Source: JAVVHE01 sp032249695
GTDB taxonomy: Bacteria > Pseudomonadota > Alphaproteobacteria > Sphingomonadales > Sphingomonadaceae
Assembly (NCBI GenBank): GCA_032249695.1
Contig: JAVVHE010000011.1
Span: 35,143 to 99,142, forward strand
DNA: 64,000 nucleotides
Direction of reading: 5' to 3'
The position numbers were made by a program, and so were the translations under genes. Of the stretch, positions 1 to 8,088 are shown piece after piece. The notes beneath the pieces are model-generated. The model was not told the DNA's origin, searched no databases, and saw only the letters and a list, made by a program, of their open reading frames with translations. Within the stretch, counting starts at the first letter, position 1. Every line of letters begins with the position of its first letter.

Positions 1-480
1 ATGGCTTGCGCCCGCTTCGGCCGCCGCTGCGTGGAGCATCGACGGGTGCGGCTTCGATGGATGCCGGTCGGCGGTCTGCAGCGTCACGAACCGCGCGTAA
101 AGCCCGTGCGCAGCGAGGCAGTGCCTCAGCCCGCGGTCCGATTTGCCCGTCGCCACGCCCAACTGCCAGCCGCGCGCTTCGAGCTCGGCCAGCGCCTCGA
201 CGGCGCCGGGATAGAGCGGTTCCTCGACGTGACCGTTCGCGCGCAGCACCGTGAAGGCCGCCTTGTAGCGCTCGGCAAGTTCGAGGCAGGCCGAATCGTC
301 GCTGCCGGGCAGGATGGTCTTCGCGGCTTCGAACAGGCTGAGGCCCACGATCCGCCGCGTCGCCTCGGCTCCGGGCCAGGTGATCCGCAGGTCATCGAAT
401 GCCATCTCCATCGCCCGGCAGATGGTCGCCGCACTATCGACCAGCGTTCCATCGCAATCGAACACGGCAAGGCGCGTCAT
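1..480 (-). CDS. HAD-family hydrolase (phosphoglycolate phosphatase-like), 3' end cut by window
   Basis: Haloacid dehalogenase-type phosphatase; 160 codons are visible and the C-terminus lies beyond the left edge. Motif I is FDCDGTLVDS near residues 7-16 with both catalytic Asp residues. Motif II is the ATGKSDRGL stretch in mid-protein, and the motif III Lys is in KPHPSML. The helical cap domain lies between motifs I and II. The start is ATG at 480. It follows rluC on the same strand, 125 bp downstream of its stop, so it probably belongs to the same operon. The exact substrate cannot be told from sequence; phosphoglycolate or a pyrophosphate-type phosphatase are both possible. The family is sure, the substrate is not. 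Confidence 0.9.
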   Translation of the reverse strand, partial: MTRLAVFDCDGTLVDSAATICRAMEMAFDDLRITWPGAEATRRIVGLSLFEAAKTILPGSDDSACLELAERYKAAFTVLRANGHVEEPLYPGAVEALAELEARGWQLGVATGKSDRGLRHCLAAHGLYARFVTLQTADRHPSKPHPSMLHAAAAEAGASH

Positions 481-605
481 TTAGGGTCTGTTCATTGGCA
501 TTAGCGCCCGCTTGATCCGAGCGTCACGACGGTCGCGAACGCGGCCTGCGGCCGCCCTCGCCACCACGCTTCGCGCGGTCCCGCTCCCCGTGCCGGGTAG
601 AATCT

Positions 606-1679
606 TCACCGCGCACCTCTTGCGCGGCGCTCGCCCCGCCGCGCCTTGCGGCGGGTCTTGGCCTGGGCCGCTTCGGCCTTGGCGCGGCCTTCGGGCGTAT
701 CGTAAAACTTCACATCTTCGATCGGGAGTGCGTCTCCGTCGCTGGCGCTGAAACCCAGCAGGTCGAGCGACCCCGCGAAATGATCGGGCAGGTCGGCGCG
801 CACATCGAGCGGTGTCCCGTCGGGGTGGTCGATGACCAGCCGCCGGGCGTGGAGGTGGAGCTTACGGCTGACCCCGCCAGTCAGGAACGCCTCCGTCCCG
901 CCATACTTGCCGTCGCCGACGATCGGATGGCCGAGCGCGGCGGCGTGCACGCGGATCTGGTGGGTGCGGCCGGTCAGCGGCTGAAACTCCACGAAGGCCG
1001 CGCGATTTCCAGCGCGATCGATCACGCGATACCGCGTGCGCGCGGGCAGCCCCTGCGGATCGGGGTGCATCTTCTCACCGCCGCTGCCGGGCTGTTTGGA
1101 TAGCGCCAGCGCGATGACGCCACGGTCGCGCTTGGGCACGCCGACGACCAGTGCCCAGTAGACCTTGCGCGCGGTGCGGCCCGAAAACGCCTTGCTGAAG
1201 AACGCCGCCGCGCGGACGGTGCGCGCGAGCAGCAATGCGCCCGACGTATCCTTATCGAGCCGGTGCACCAGCTTGGGCCGCGACGTGCCATCGAAGATCA
1301 GCGCGTCGAGAAGCCCGTCGACCGAGCGGTGGATGCCCGTGCCGCCCTGTGTCGCCAGCCCCGCGGGCTTGTTGAGCACCAGCGACTGCGCGTCGCGATG
1401 GATGACCATGTTTTCGGCGAGCGCGGCGTCCTCGGGCGAGACGGGCCGCCGCATCTTGGCCGCGGGAGCGTCGCCGCGGAACGGCGGCACGCGCACCTGC
1501 TGGCCGACGCGCACGCGCGTATCGGGCGCGGCGCGGCTGCCGTCGACGCGCACCTGCCCCGTGCGGCACAGGCGCTGCACCGCGACGCGGCCGAATTCAG
1601 GCACGTGCCGTTCAAACCAGCGGTCGAGCCGCGCGCCGTCGTCCTCGGCGGAGATCGTGAGCGTGCGCACCTCAATCAT
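606..1679 (-). CDS. rluC: RluC/RluD-family 23S rRNA pseudouridine synthase
   Basis: Converts specific uridines of 23S rRNA to pseudouridine in the cytoplasm. The 357-residue protein has an N-terminal S4-like RNA-binding domain (about residues 10-75: ARLDRWFERHVP and VRVDGSRAAPDTRV). The RluA-type catalytic domain follows, with the HRLDKDTSGALLLAR motif that holds the catalytic Asp, then GRTHQIRVHAAALGHPIVGD. The C-terminus carries an unusual tail of about 45 residues rich in Lys, Arg and Ala, probably a disordered RNA-binding extension. The start is ATG at 1679, 28 bp after the crcB stop, inside a minus-strand operon. RluC versus RluD identity is inferred from overall layout only. Confidence 0.93.
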   Translation of the reverse strand: MIEVRTLTISAEDDGARLDRWFERHVPEFGRVAVQRLCRTGQVRVDGSRAAPDTRVRVGQQVRVPPFRGDAPAAKMRRPVSPEDAALAENMVIHRDAQSLVLNKPAGLATQGGTGIHRSVDGLLDALIFDGTSRPKLVHRLDKDTSGALLLARTVRAAAFFSKAFSGRTARKVYWALVVGVPKRDRGVIALALSKQPGSGGEKMHPDPQGLPARTRYRVIDRAGNRAAFVEFQPLTGRTHQIRVHAAALGHPIVGDGKYGGTEAFLTGGVSRKLHLHARRLVIDHPDGTPLDVRADLPDHFAGSLDLLGFSASDGDALPIEDVKFYDTPEGRAKAEAAQAKTRRKARRGERRARGAR

Positions 1680-1707
1680 GCCGCACCCTTTGCCGGGCAG
1701 GGAGCGT

Positions 1708-2088
1708 TTAGACCAGCGCGCGCATGAGCCTTAGCCCAGCCGCAAGCGCCAGACACGAGCCGGTGACGCTGACCGCGACATAGCCGATGGCCGAGCCGGT
1801 CTCGCCGCGTTCGAGCATCAAGAAAACCTCCAGGCTGAAGGCCGAAAAGGTGGTGAACCCGCCAAGCACGCCGACGCCCAGCGCCAGCCGCCACGCCTCG
1901 CCGCCGCCGCTGGCGCGCATGCCGAGCCACCCGGCCAGCAGCCCCATCGCCAACCCGCCGAGAATGTTCACGCCAAGCGTGCCATAGGGCCACGCGGTGC
2001 CGAGGATGGCGGCGGTGCAGCGTCCGACCGTATAGCGCGCCCCCGCCCCCAGCGCGCCGCCGAGCATGACGAGGAGGATGGGTGGCAT
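1708..2088 (-). CDS. crcB: CrcB/Fluc fluoride exporter
   Basis: Small dual-topology fluoride channel of the inner membrane, 126 residues with four predicted transmembrane helices. Visible family motifs are GGALGAGARY near the N-terminus, GTLGVNILGG in TM2 (the conserved Asn) and GFTTFSAFSLE in TM3 (the Phe/Ser/Thr fluoride track). I chose the ATG at 2088 because it places the first TM helix at the very N-terminus; an in-frame start at 2151 would add 21 residues that do not look membrane-related and would overlap the trmH-like gene. There is no room for a fluoride riboswitch: only 7 bp separate it from the upstream stop, so it is expressed from the operon promoter. Confidence 0.94.
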   Translation of the reverse strand: MPPILLVMLGGALGAGARYTVGRCTAAILGTAWPYGTLGVNILGGLAMGLLAGWLGMRASGGGEAWRLALGVGVLGGFTTFSAFSLEVFLMLERGETGSAIGYVAVSVTGSCLALAAGLRLMRALV

Positions 2089-2095
2089 TGGACGA

Positions 2096-2749
2096 TCAGC
2101 GCAGCTTAGGAGTAGGTTCGAGCGTGACGGGAAGCGGAGTCGCCCGCGCACCGCGACGGTCCCTTAGCCGGTAGCGGCTCTGATATTCCCTGCGTTGTTT
2201 GGCGACCTCGTAGAGCACGATCCCTGAACTGGTTCCGAGATTCAGGCTCTCGATCATCCCGAACATCGGGATGCTGACGCACATCTCACTGCGCTCCACG
2301 GCCAAGTCGCTGATGCCGCTAGCCTCGCTTCCGAACCACACGGCCAGCTTACTGTGCACTGTGTAATCGCCCTCATGCAGCCAGATACTGTGCTTGCCCT
2401 TGACATGTGGAGAGGTAACGATTGAGTGAAAATTGTTCGACTCCAGATGATCGAAGCACTGTGTGGTGGTGTCGAAGCGGCGAACAAACGTCCACTTCAC
2501 CGCAGAGACCGAAACCTTGGAAATAGAAGACCGTTCCCGCAGATCCTGCCAGTCCTCCGGAAGCGCCCGCCGCGGATCAACGACGTAGACCTTTTCAACG
2601 CCGAGCGCGTTCACATTACGGATAACAGTTCCGATGTTCCGGATCTCTGTTGGGTTCTCCAAAACCGCAATGAGGTTCTTACAGCGGAACTGCTTTATTT
2701 CGTCGGCTCGCAGTCGTGCGGCGCTCTTTGAGACCGGTGGGTTGTCCAT
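2096..2749 (-). CDS. TrmH/SpoU-family RNA 2'-O-methyltransferase
   Basis: SAM-dependent ribose methyltransferase of the SPOUT superfamily, 217 residues. Motif 1 is NPTEIRNIGTVIRNVNALGV (catalytic Arg), motif 2 is VWFGSEASGISD, and motif 3 is IPMFGMIESLNLGTSSG, which forms the trefoil-knot SAM site. The C-terminus ends in a basic tail. The target (tRNA Gm18-like or rRNA) cannot be decided. The DNA is clearly AT-richer than both neighbours and uses A/T-ending codons that are rare around it. It sits between the 2778 gene (28 bp gap) and crcB (7 bp gap) in the same direction, so it looks like a foreign gene that joined or replaced a gene in the operon. Confidence 0.9.
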   Translation of the reverse strand: MDNPPVSKSAARLRADEIKQFRCKNLIAVLENPTEIRNIGTVIRNVNALGVEKVYVVDPRRALPEDWQDLRERSSISKVSVSAVKWTFVRRFDTTTQCFDHLESNNFHSIVTSPHVKGKHSIWLHEGDYTVHSKLAVWFGSEASGISDLAVERSEMCVSIPMFGMIESLNLGTSSGIVLYEVAKQRREYQSRYRLRDRRGARATPLPVTLEPTPKLR

Positions 2750-2777
2750 GCGGCCTGTTTAAACCGGAGTGCTGGTT

Positions 2778-3641
2778 TCAAGCCACTCCGAACGTCCAAC
2801 CCTCCACCCGCGCCACTTCGGCCGTCATCCCCTCTGGCTGCCACCAGCGCCCCTCCCCCGCCAGCGCGCGCATTCCCGCCGCGCTGAGCAGAACGTCGGT
2901 CTGGTGGTCGGTCAGTGTCCCGCCCAGCCGTGCGGGCGGCGCGCTGAGCGCCGCGAGCGCCTCGTCCAGCGCGGCGGGCGTGCGGAGTTTTAACCCCCGC
3001 AGGCCCGCGTGGCGGATGAAAGCGCGGGTGTAGATTTCGCACAGGACCGCGCCGCGCGGCGGGGCCGGGTCGAAGGGCCAGACCGCGACTTGCCCGCGCA
3101 GCCGGTGAAGCAGGCGCATCCCCGCGAACGAGCCCTTGCCCACCTGCGAAGCGCCGACACAGTCGAAGATCGAGGACGCTTTGCCGCCCCCCGCCGCGTT
3201 GAACCCTTCCTCGCACACGCGCCAGCGCTGAAGGTTGCGCTTCGGCCCGCTCGCAGCGCCGAAATAGAAATGGCGCGCATGAGCGGTGATGAAGCCGTGC
3301 GTGCCGAGGTCAGGATCGCCGGCGGAGCAGCGCTCGACCTCGGCCCACAGCTCCGCTGGATCGCGCAGCACCGGCCCGCCGGGCAGATAGGCACCCGCGT
3401 CGATGAACGGCGCTGCGAAGCTCATGTCGAAGCCGATCAGCACGTCCTCGCCCGCGCGCGCCTCCACCCACGCCAGCACGTCTGCGCGCCGCCACCAGCG
3501 CTCTGGCTCGATCAACTGCGACGGCCCGCCGTCCGCGCGCGCCTCAGCCAGCGCGATCGCGCCGCGCGGCACCGCCCGCGCGCCCGACCAGTCGATCGCG
3601 ACGAAACGCCGGAAGCGGCCCGGCTCCGGAGCCGTGGTCAG
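2778..3641 (-). CDS. Conserved protein with N-terminal IDWSGA motif, apparent CTG start
   Basis: I do not recognise a proven function. The reading frame gives 287 residues when started at a CTG (3641-3639) that overlaps the upstream TGA as CTGA. The N-terminal stretch FVAIDWSGA resembles a conserved start of a family of unknown proteins, and it lies upstream of the first GTG (3572), so a GTG start would delete it. No ATG, GTG or TTG occurs between the in-frame upstream stop and this motif. A GGTGA ribosome-binding-like stretch lies 6 nt before the CTG. The protein then has IGFDMSFAAPF and other scattered acidic motifs that could suit a nuclease-like fold, but that is a guess. It is coupled to the mmcQ-like gene. 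Confidence 0.75.
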   Translation of the reverse strand: MTTAPEPGRFRRFVAIDWSGARAVPRGAIALAEARADGGPSQLIEPERWWRRADVLAWVEARAGEDVLIGFDMSFAAPFIDAGAYLPGGPVLRDPAELWAEVERCSAGDPDLGTHGFITAHARHFYFGAASGPKRNLQRWRVCEEGFNAAGGGKASSIFDCVGASQVGKGSFAGMRLLHRLRGQVAVWPFDPAPPRGAVLCEIYTRAFIRHAGLRGLKLRTPAALDEALAALSAPPARLGGTLTDHQTDVLLSAAGMRALAGEGRWWQPEGMTAEVARVEGWTFGVA

Positions 3642-3997
3642 GGGCGATCACCGAAGGCGGTGCGGAGCGGGCGGGGGGCGCAGTCCCACCAGGCGCGGCG
3701 GATCAGGTCCTCGATCCAAGCGCGCTCGCCCGCACTGAATCGCACCAGCACTGCGCCGGACCCGGCATAGTGCGGCGTTTCCCAGAACACGTACGGCTCC
3801 GCGTCGATCAGCAACGCCTTCTCGTCGGCGGTCGCCATGAGGACGAAGCTCGTCGCTGGCTCGTGGCCGTAGCCGACGAAGGCCTTGCCGCCGACCTTGG
3901 GGCTGGGGCGGCCGTACCAGCGCTCCATCGCGACTTCGGGCAGCGTGCAGGCGAAGGCGCAGACGTCGTCCCAATCGCGGAAGCCCTCAGCGGCCAC
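3638..3997 (-). CDS. MmcQ/YjbR-family protein
   Basis: 119-residue protein of the MmcQ/YjbR fold (double-wing DNA-binding-like domain). Typical features are an N-terminal helix pair (FRDWDDVCAFACTLPEVAMERWYG), the PSPKVGGKAFVGYG strand turn, and a C-terminal EDLIRRAWWDCAPRPL helix that matches the family. The biochemical role of the family is not settled; DNA binding is a structural suggestion. The ATG at 3997 lies inside the rarA 3' end (11 bp overlap) and its stop overlaps the start of the next gene, so the three genes are probably translationally coupled. Confidence 0.85.
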   Translation of the reverse strand: MAAEGFRDWDDVCAFACTLPEVAMERWYGRPSPKVGGKAFVGYGHEPATSFVLMATADEKALLIDAEPYVFWETPHYAGSGAVLVRFSAGERAWIEDLIRRAWWDCAPRPLRTAFGDRP

Positions 3998-5306
3998 GGC
4001 GTAGCTCCCGCCAGCGCGTCAGGCGCTCGGCGATGGCGGCCTCGGCGCCACGGGTCGTGGGCTGGTAGAGCGCGCGCGGCTCGACGGCTTCGGGCCAAAA
4101 GTCGGCGCCGCTGAAAGCGTCGGGCGAGTCGTGGTCATATTCATAGCCGCGGCCATAGCCCAGATCGCGCATCAGCCGGGTCGGCGCGCCTTGGATGCGC
4201 TTGGGCGGGTCGGCGGCGCCGGTTGCCCTGGCGAGAGGCATGGCTGCGCCCATCGCTGCGTAGACCGCGTTCGACTTGGGCGCGGTGGCAAGGTGCAGGC
4301 ACACCTGCGCGATCGCCAGCTCGCCTTCGGGCGAGCCGAGGAAATCATATGCGTCCTTGGCGGCCATGACGGCTGGAAGCGCGGTCGGGTCCGCGAGGCC
4401 GATGTCCTCGACTGCTGCGCGCGCGAGGCGGCGGAGCAGGTAGAGCGGCTCCTCGCCGCCCACCAGCATCCGCGCGAGATAGTAGAGCGCTGCATCGGGA
4501 TCGCTGCCGCGAATCGATTTGTGCAGGGCGGAAATCAGCCCGTAATGCGCCTCGCGGTCCTTGTCGTAATTGGGCAGCCGCCGCTGGAGCAGCGTGCGCG
4601 CGGCGTCGACGTCCAGCGGCGCGGCGCCGGGTGGCACGGCGGCGAACAGCGCCTCGGCCTGGCCCAGCAGATAGCGCCCGTCGCCCTGCGCTCCGTCGAT
4701 CAGCGCGGCGCGGGCAGCGTCGGTCAGCGGCAGCGCGCGGCCGGTCAGCGTTTCGGCACGCGCAAGCAGCGCTTCCAGCGCGGGGGCCGGGAGCGATTGC
4801 AGCACCAGCACCTGGCAGCGGCTGAGCAGCGCGCTGTTGAGCTCGAAGCTGGGGTTTTCGGTCGTCGCGCCAATGAGCGTCACGGTACCCGCTTCGACGA
4901 ACGGCAGGAAACCGTCCTGCTGCGCGCGGTTGAAGCGGTGGATCTCGTCCACGAACAGCAAGGTGCGCTGCCCGGCCCTCGCTGCGGTCTCGGCGTCGGC
5001 GAAGGCGCGGCGCAGGTCGGCAACGGCCGGGAACACTGCCGACAGCGTGTGGAAGCGGTAGCCCGCCGCGTCGGCGAGCAGGCGTGCGATCGTCGTCTTG
5101 CCCGTCCCCGGCGGCCCCCACAGGATGAGGCTGGACAGCCGCCCAGCCGCGACCATGCGCCCGAGTGAACCGTTCGGCCCGGTCAGATGCTCCTGACCCA
5201 CCACCTCGGCGAGCGACCGCGGCCGCAGCCGCTCCGCGAGCGGCGCATCGGCGGGCGGCGCGTCACGCTTCGCCGCGGCCACAGCGTTGCCGAACAGGTC
5301 TGCCAT
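3987..5306 (-). CDS. rarA: RarA/MgsA AAA+ ATPase (replication-associated recombination protein)
   Basis: AAA+ clamp-loader-like ATPase of 439 residues that acts at stalled replication forks. Domains in order: N-terminal ADLFGN start, LRPRSLAEVVGQEHL, Walker A GPPGTGKTTIARLLA, Walker B LLFVDEIHRFN, sensor 1 IGATTENPSF, lid domain, then the C-terminal tetramerisation domain (YDKDREAHYGLISALHKSIRGSDPDAA split over the join, and later YDHDSPDAFSGADFWPE). I chose the ATG at 5306 rather than the longer in-frame start at 5399 because MADLFGN is a typical family N-terminus. It is the first gene of the long minus-strand run that reaches the left edge. Confidence 0.95.
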   Translation of the reverse strand: MADLFGNAVAAAKRDAPPADAPLAERLRPRSLAEVVGQEHLTGPNGSLGRMVAAGRLSSLILWGPPGTGKTTIARLLADAAGYRFHTLSAVFPAVADLRRAFADAETAARAGQRTLLFVDEIHRFNRAQQDGFLPFVEAGTVTLIGATTENPSFELNSALLSRCQVLVLQSLPAPALEALLARAETLTGRALPLTDAARAALIDGAQGDGRYLLGQAEALFAAVPPGAAPLDVDAARTLLQRRLPNYDKDREAHYGLISALHKSIRGSDPDAALYYLARMLVGGEEPLYLLRRLARAAVEDIGLADPTALPAVMAAKDAYDFLGSPEGELAIAQVCLHLATAPKSNAVYAAMGAAMPLARATGAADPPKRIQGAPTRLMRDLGYGRGYEYDHDSPDAFSGADFWPEAVEPRALYQPTTRGAEAAIAERLTRWRELRRGR

Positions 5307-5688
5307 CGCTGCAAGGCTAGGCGCGCGCGCGTGCGCCCACCACCCCTTGCGCGATGGCCGTTTCGGGTCGTCGGAGGAATCGAAAACGCTCTGTCGCATT
5401 TACGCCCGCCGGTTCTGCGCAGCTGCCCGAGCAGTTGGCATGTCGACGCGGCGGCGGCGCGGGTGATCGACGCCGATCGCGAGCCAGCGCGCGGCGACAT
5501 CACGCCGGTGCTGCGGGCGATGGCGATCTGCGCGACGCGCTGCGCCTGCGGCTCGCGCGTGTACGGGTGCAGGCCGAAACCGCGCGGCGCGCGGCCGCGA
5601 AGATCGACACGCTCTGATTTGGCCGTGCGGGGGGCGGGGCGCGGCCAGAACGTAACGTCTTTCAGCAAATCTTGAGGGAGGCTGCCCG
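5307..5688. other. Intergenic region, possible decayed coding fragment
   Basis: 382 bp between divergent rarA and the EF-hand gene, expected to hold both promoters. On the plus strand, about 5445-5520 in one frame reads VDAAAARVIDADREPARGD, and 5520-5617 in another frame reads an amphipathic helix ending AETARRAAAKIDTL and a stop. The two halves would join with one frameshift near 5520. This could be a broken small gene, but the high GC makes chance open frames common. I see no recognisable domain and do not call a gene. Confidence 0.25.
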
Positions 5689-5988
5689 ATGCGTCCGCTG
5701 CTCGTTCTCGCCCTGCTGGCCATCGCCGCACTGCCCAGCCTCGCCATCGGCCAGCCCGCACAGGGTCCCGACCGCCGCGCTGGCGCGCTCGCTGCGATGG
5801 ACAAGGACGTCGACAGACGGATCAGCAAGGCCGAATGGCTGGCAGCCGGCCGGCGCGAGCGGAGATTCGCCTTCGTCGACAAGAACAGCGACGGCTTCGT
5901 CGACAAGGCCGAAATGGTCGATGCGATGCAGCGGCTGCGCGCTATGCGGGGCAATCGCGGCGCAGCGGACGCAGCGCCGCAGCCCTGA
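5689..5988 (+). CDS. Secreted EF-hand calcium-binding protein
   Basis: 99-residue exported protein. Residues 1-21 form a signal peptide (LLVLALLAIAALPSLAIG, cleavage near GQ). Two EF-hand loops follow: a degenerate one at residues 38-49 (DKDVDRRISKAE) and a good one at 64-75 (DKNSDGFVDKAE) with Asp/Asn/Asp/Gly/Glu at the coordinating positions. The C-terminal tail is Ala/Gln/Pro rich. The start is ATG at 5689, with a GAGGGAGG ribosome-binding site about 8 nt upstream. Its role is likely calcium binding in the periplasm or outside; the partner is unknown. Confidence 0.88.
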   Translation: MRPLLVLALLAIAALPSLAIGQPAQGPDRRAGALAAMDKDVDRRISKAEWLAAGRRERRFAFVDKNSDGFVDKAEMVDAMQRLRAMRGNRGAADAAPQP

Positions 5989-5994
5989 CGAGCA

Positions 5995-6030
5995 AGGGCC
6001 GCCGCCCGAGTGGTCCCGAACGGCGGCCCT
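5995..6030. terminator. Perfect inverted repeat between convergent genes
   Basis: A 10-bp perfect stem (AGGGCCGCCG at 5995-6004 pairing with CGGCGGCCCT at 6021-6030) with a 16-nt loop. It lies 7 bp after the EF-hand stop and 20 bp from the metalloprotease stop, so it can serve both strands. There is no clear T-tract on either side, so the strength of termination is uncertain. Confidence 0.6.
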
Positions 6031-6050
6031 GTCGCAGCATGGCTGCAAGC

Positions 6051-7349
6051 TTAGGCGCGGCGGCGGCGCACGCCCAGCGCGAGCGCGCCCAGCCCGAACA
6101 GCGCCACGCCGGCCGGCGCCGGGACGGCGTAGAACAGGTCATAGCCCATCGCATCGAACGCGATCAGGTCATTGTAGGTGACGACCTGGCGCGGGTAGGT
6201 GCCGTTGGGGCCCGACGCCGTTGGATCCATCACGCCGAGATATGTGCCGGTGGCTGAATCGTCCTTCCAGTGGCTCGCCTGGCGGCCGTCGGCCCGGTTG
6301 GCGTCGGCAAGCGTCGCCGACGTGCTGTTCGCTCCTGTCGACAGCTTGGCGATGCAGGTCTGACCGCGATCGAGCGTGTAACAGGGCGACGTCGCTTCGG
6401 AGCGCCCGCCGATCGACATGTCGCGCAGCCACGTGCCATCGAACGTGTTGTTGAACCGGAACAGATCGTGCGTCGTCACCCACGCGAGATTGTTGAGACC
6501 GCGGCGACCCGCCCCCGATACATAGGGCAGCGCGTTGCTGTCGGCGAGGTCGACGCCCGAACGGAAGCCAAGCGCATGACCGATTTCATGCACGGCGACG
6601 CCGACGAAATCGAACTTGCCGGTATCGATGCCATCGTCGGGGTCATAGTCCCAGCTGAAGTTGGAACTGAAGGTAATCGATCCGTCGCTTCGATTGACAT
6701 TAGCGGCAGTATAGGTTGGGATTCCACCCAACGCCTTCACATTCGCGGTATTGACCTGAATGTTGAGGTTATCGGTAGTGTTGTTATTATCGAAGAACTT
6801 GGTGGCAGCGTTGATCGGACCAGCTGAAGGCGGTTCATTGCTGACGAAGCTGATCGCATTCCCGGTTTCAAGGTTGGCAACAGCAGTGCGATCGAAGCGC
6901 GAGGTTGCATCCGCGGCGAGCGCCTGGCGGATCGTGCTGTAGCTCGCCTGATTTGTCGTCGACCCGGTCGAGCCGAGAACGTTCGGAGCGAGCGGGTTGA
7001 ACTGCAGCTCCAGCGTGATCGTCACCGGATCGCGCAGATAGCTGCTCCATACGCTCGCAGCGCGTTGGAAAGCAGCGCGAGCGAGCGGGCCGTCACCCGA
7101 GCTGAAGCCCGTGCCCAGAAACAGCAGGTTGAATTGCAGACCCGAGCCAAGCCGCGGCGGAACCGGATCGCGGGTCAGCGTATAGTTCGACCCGCTGTCG
7201 GCCACGAGCGCGCCGAATTGCGCTTCGCCTTCGAAGCTGACGGTCTGGTGCCCGCAGCCCGGCCCGTGGATGTGGCCGATTTCGGCCGGCACCGCGAATG
7301 CGGCAGTGGACGCGCCGCAAAGCGCGGCGGCAACGAGATAACGATCCAT
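6051..7349 (-). CDS. NF038122-type zinc metalloprotease with PEP-CTERM anchor
   Basis: 432-residue exported protein. Residues 1-19 are a signal peptide (YLVAAALCGASTAAFA). The zinc site is HEIGHALGFRSGVD at residues 254-267, with His254, His258 and catalytic Glu255; a Gly follows at 261 as in metzincin-like families. The C-terminus is a sorting signal: VPAPAG, a hydrophobic helix ALFGLGALALG, then VRRRRA. The motif is PAP rather than PEP. Exosortase A is expected to cut here and anchor or release the enzyme at the surface. A sigma-54-like element lies 65 bp upstream of the ATG. The substrate is unknown. Confidence 0.88.
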   Translation of the reverse strand: MDRYLVAAALCGASTAAFAVPAEIGHIHGPGCGHQTVSFEGEAQFGALVADSGSNYTLTRDPVPPRLGSGLQFNLLFLGTGFSSGDGPLARAAFQRAASVWSSYLRDPVTITLELQFNPLAPNVLGSTGSTTNQASYSTIRQALAADATSRFDRTAVANLETGNAISFVSNEPPSAGPINAATKFFDNNNTTDNLNIQVNTANVKALGGIPTYTAANVNRSDGSITFSSNFSWDYDPDDGIDTGKFDFVGVAVHEIGHALGFRSGVDLADSNALPYVSGAGRRGLNNLAWVTTHDLFRFNNTFDGTWLRDMSIGGRSEATSPCYTLDRGQTCIAKLSTGANSTSATLADANRADGRQASHWKDDSATGTYLGVMDPTASGPNGTYPRQVVTYNDLIAFDAMGYDLFYAVPAPAGVALFGLGALALGVRRRRA

Positions 7350-7413
7350 CTGATCCCCTTAGTTGACCCCGACTCCCTTCGGGTATCGGAACCTTAAAGA
7401 GGCGTCAACGTTT

Positions 7414-7429
7414 CGCAACCTCTTGGCCA
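7414..7429 (-). promoter_or_regulatory. Weak sigma-54-like promoter of the metalloprotease gene
   Basis: On the minus strand the sequence reads TGGCCAAGAGGTTGCG. The GG and GC doublets are 12 nt apart, as required for a -24/-12 promoter, with TGGC and TTGC cores intact. The A and C after TGGC are swapped against the consensus TGGCAC. It ends 65 bp before the ATG. I value it mainly because the other two PEP-CTERM genes have much better copies with the same spacing. Confidence 0.5.
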
Positions 7430-7476
7430 CAAATACGCCAAACCGAGGCCGGCTGTCACATTAGCGCAACAGAGCC

Positions 7477-7499
7477 GCCCGCCACCGTCGGCGGCGGGC
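7477..7499 (-). terminator. Hairpin after rplI
   Basis: GCCCGCC (7477-7483) pairs with GGCGGGC (7493-7499) around a 9-nt loop. It begins 8 bp after the rplI stop on the minus strand and is followed by GGCTCTGTTG, only a weak T-rich run. Likely the end of the rpsF-rpsR-rplI transcript. Confidence 0.5.
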
Positions 7500-7506
7500 A
7501 TCCTGT

Positions 7507-8076
7507 TCACACCGCGGGTGGCAGACCGCCGGGGAAGGCGTTGGGGTCGAAGGCTTCGGTGAAGCCCATCTCCTCGCGCTCGAAGCTCTCGGCGGCGATG
7601 TCGACCCCCTTCGCTTGAAGCTCGGCCTCTTCAGGCGAGCGCGCGACGTTCACCTCGACGCTAGCGCTGACTTCCGGGTGCAGCGACACGCGCACCCTGT
7701 GCAGGCCAAGCGCCTTGATCGGCTGATCGAGCACGATCGCTGCGCGCGTGACTTTGGCGCCATCGGTACCCAGCGCGTCGGCGATGTCGCGCGCCGACAC
7801 CGAGCCGTAGAGCTGGCCGGTCTGCGAGGCCTGCCGGATCAGCACGACCGACTTGCCCTCCAGCGCGCCGGCGTCCTTCTTGGCATCCTCGCGCCGCTGC
7901 GCGTTTTCCGCCTCGATGCGCGCGCGATCCGATTCGAACCGCTTGCGGTTAGCCTCGGTCGCCCGCAGCGCCTTGCCGCGCGGCAGCAGGAAGTTGCGCG
8001 CATAGCCGGGCTTGACGTTCACCACGTCGCCGATGCCGCCAAGCTTCTCCACGCGCTCAAGCAGGATGATGTCCAT
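7507..8076 (-). CDS. rplI: 50S ribosomal protein L9
   Basis: Binds 23S rRNA in the large subunit. The N-terminal domain is canonical (MDIILLERVEKLGGIGDVV, then the GYARNFLLPRGKALRAT rRNA-binding loop). A long central helix and a C-terminal domain follow (VSARDIADAL and LHPEVSASVEVNVARSP). At 189 residues it is about 40 longer than the usual L9; the extra is an acidic tail after the C-terminal domain ending FPGGLPPAV, a feature I associate with this bacterial group. It is the last gene of the rpsF-rpsR-rplI operon, 12 bp after the rpsR stop. Confidence 0.97.
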   Translation of the reverse strand: MDIILLERVEKLGGIGDVVNVKPGYARNFLLPRGKALRATEANRKRFESDRARIEAENAQRREDAKKDAGALEGKSVVLIRQASQTGQLYGSVSARDIADALGTDGAKVTRAAIVLDQPIKALGLHRVRVSLHPEVSASVEVNVARSPEEAELQAKGVDIAAESFEREEMGFTEAFDPNAFPGGLPPAV

Positions 8077-8088
8077 ATGCCCTGCTCC

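Noticed and set aside
2089..2095. Fluoride riboswitch for crcB
   Set aside because: Only 7 bp separate crcB from the upstream stop.
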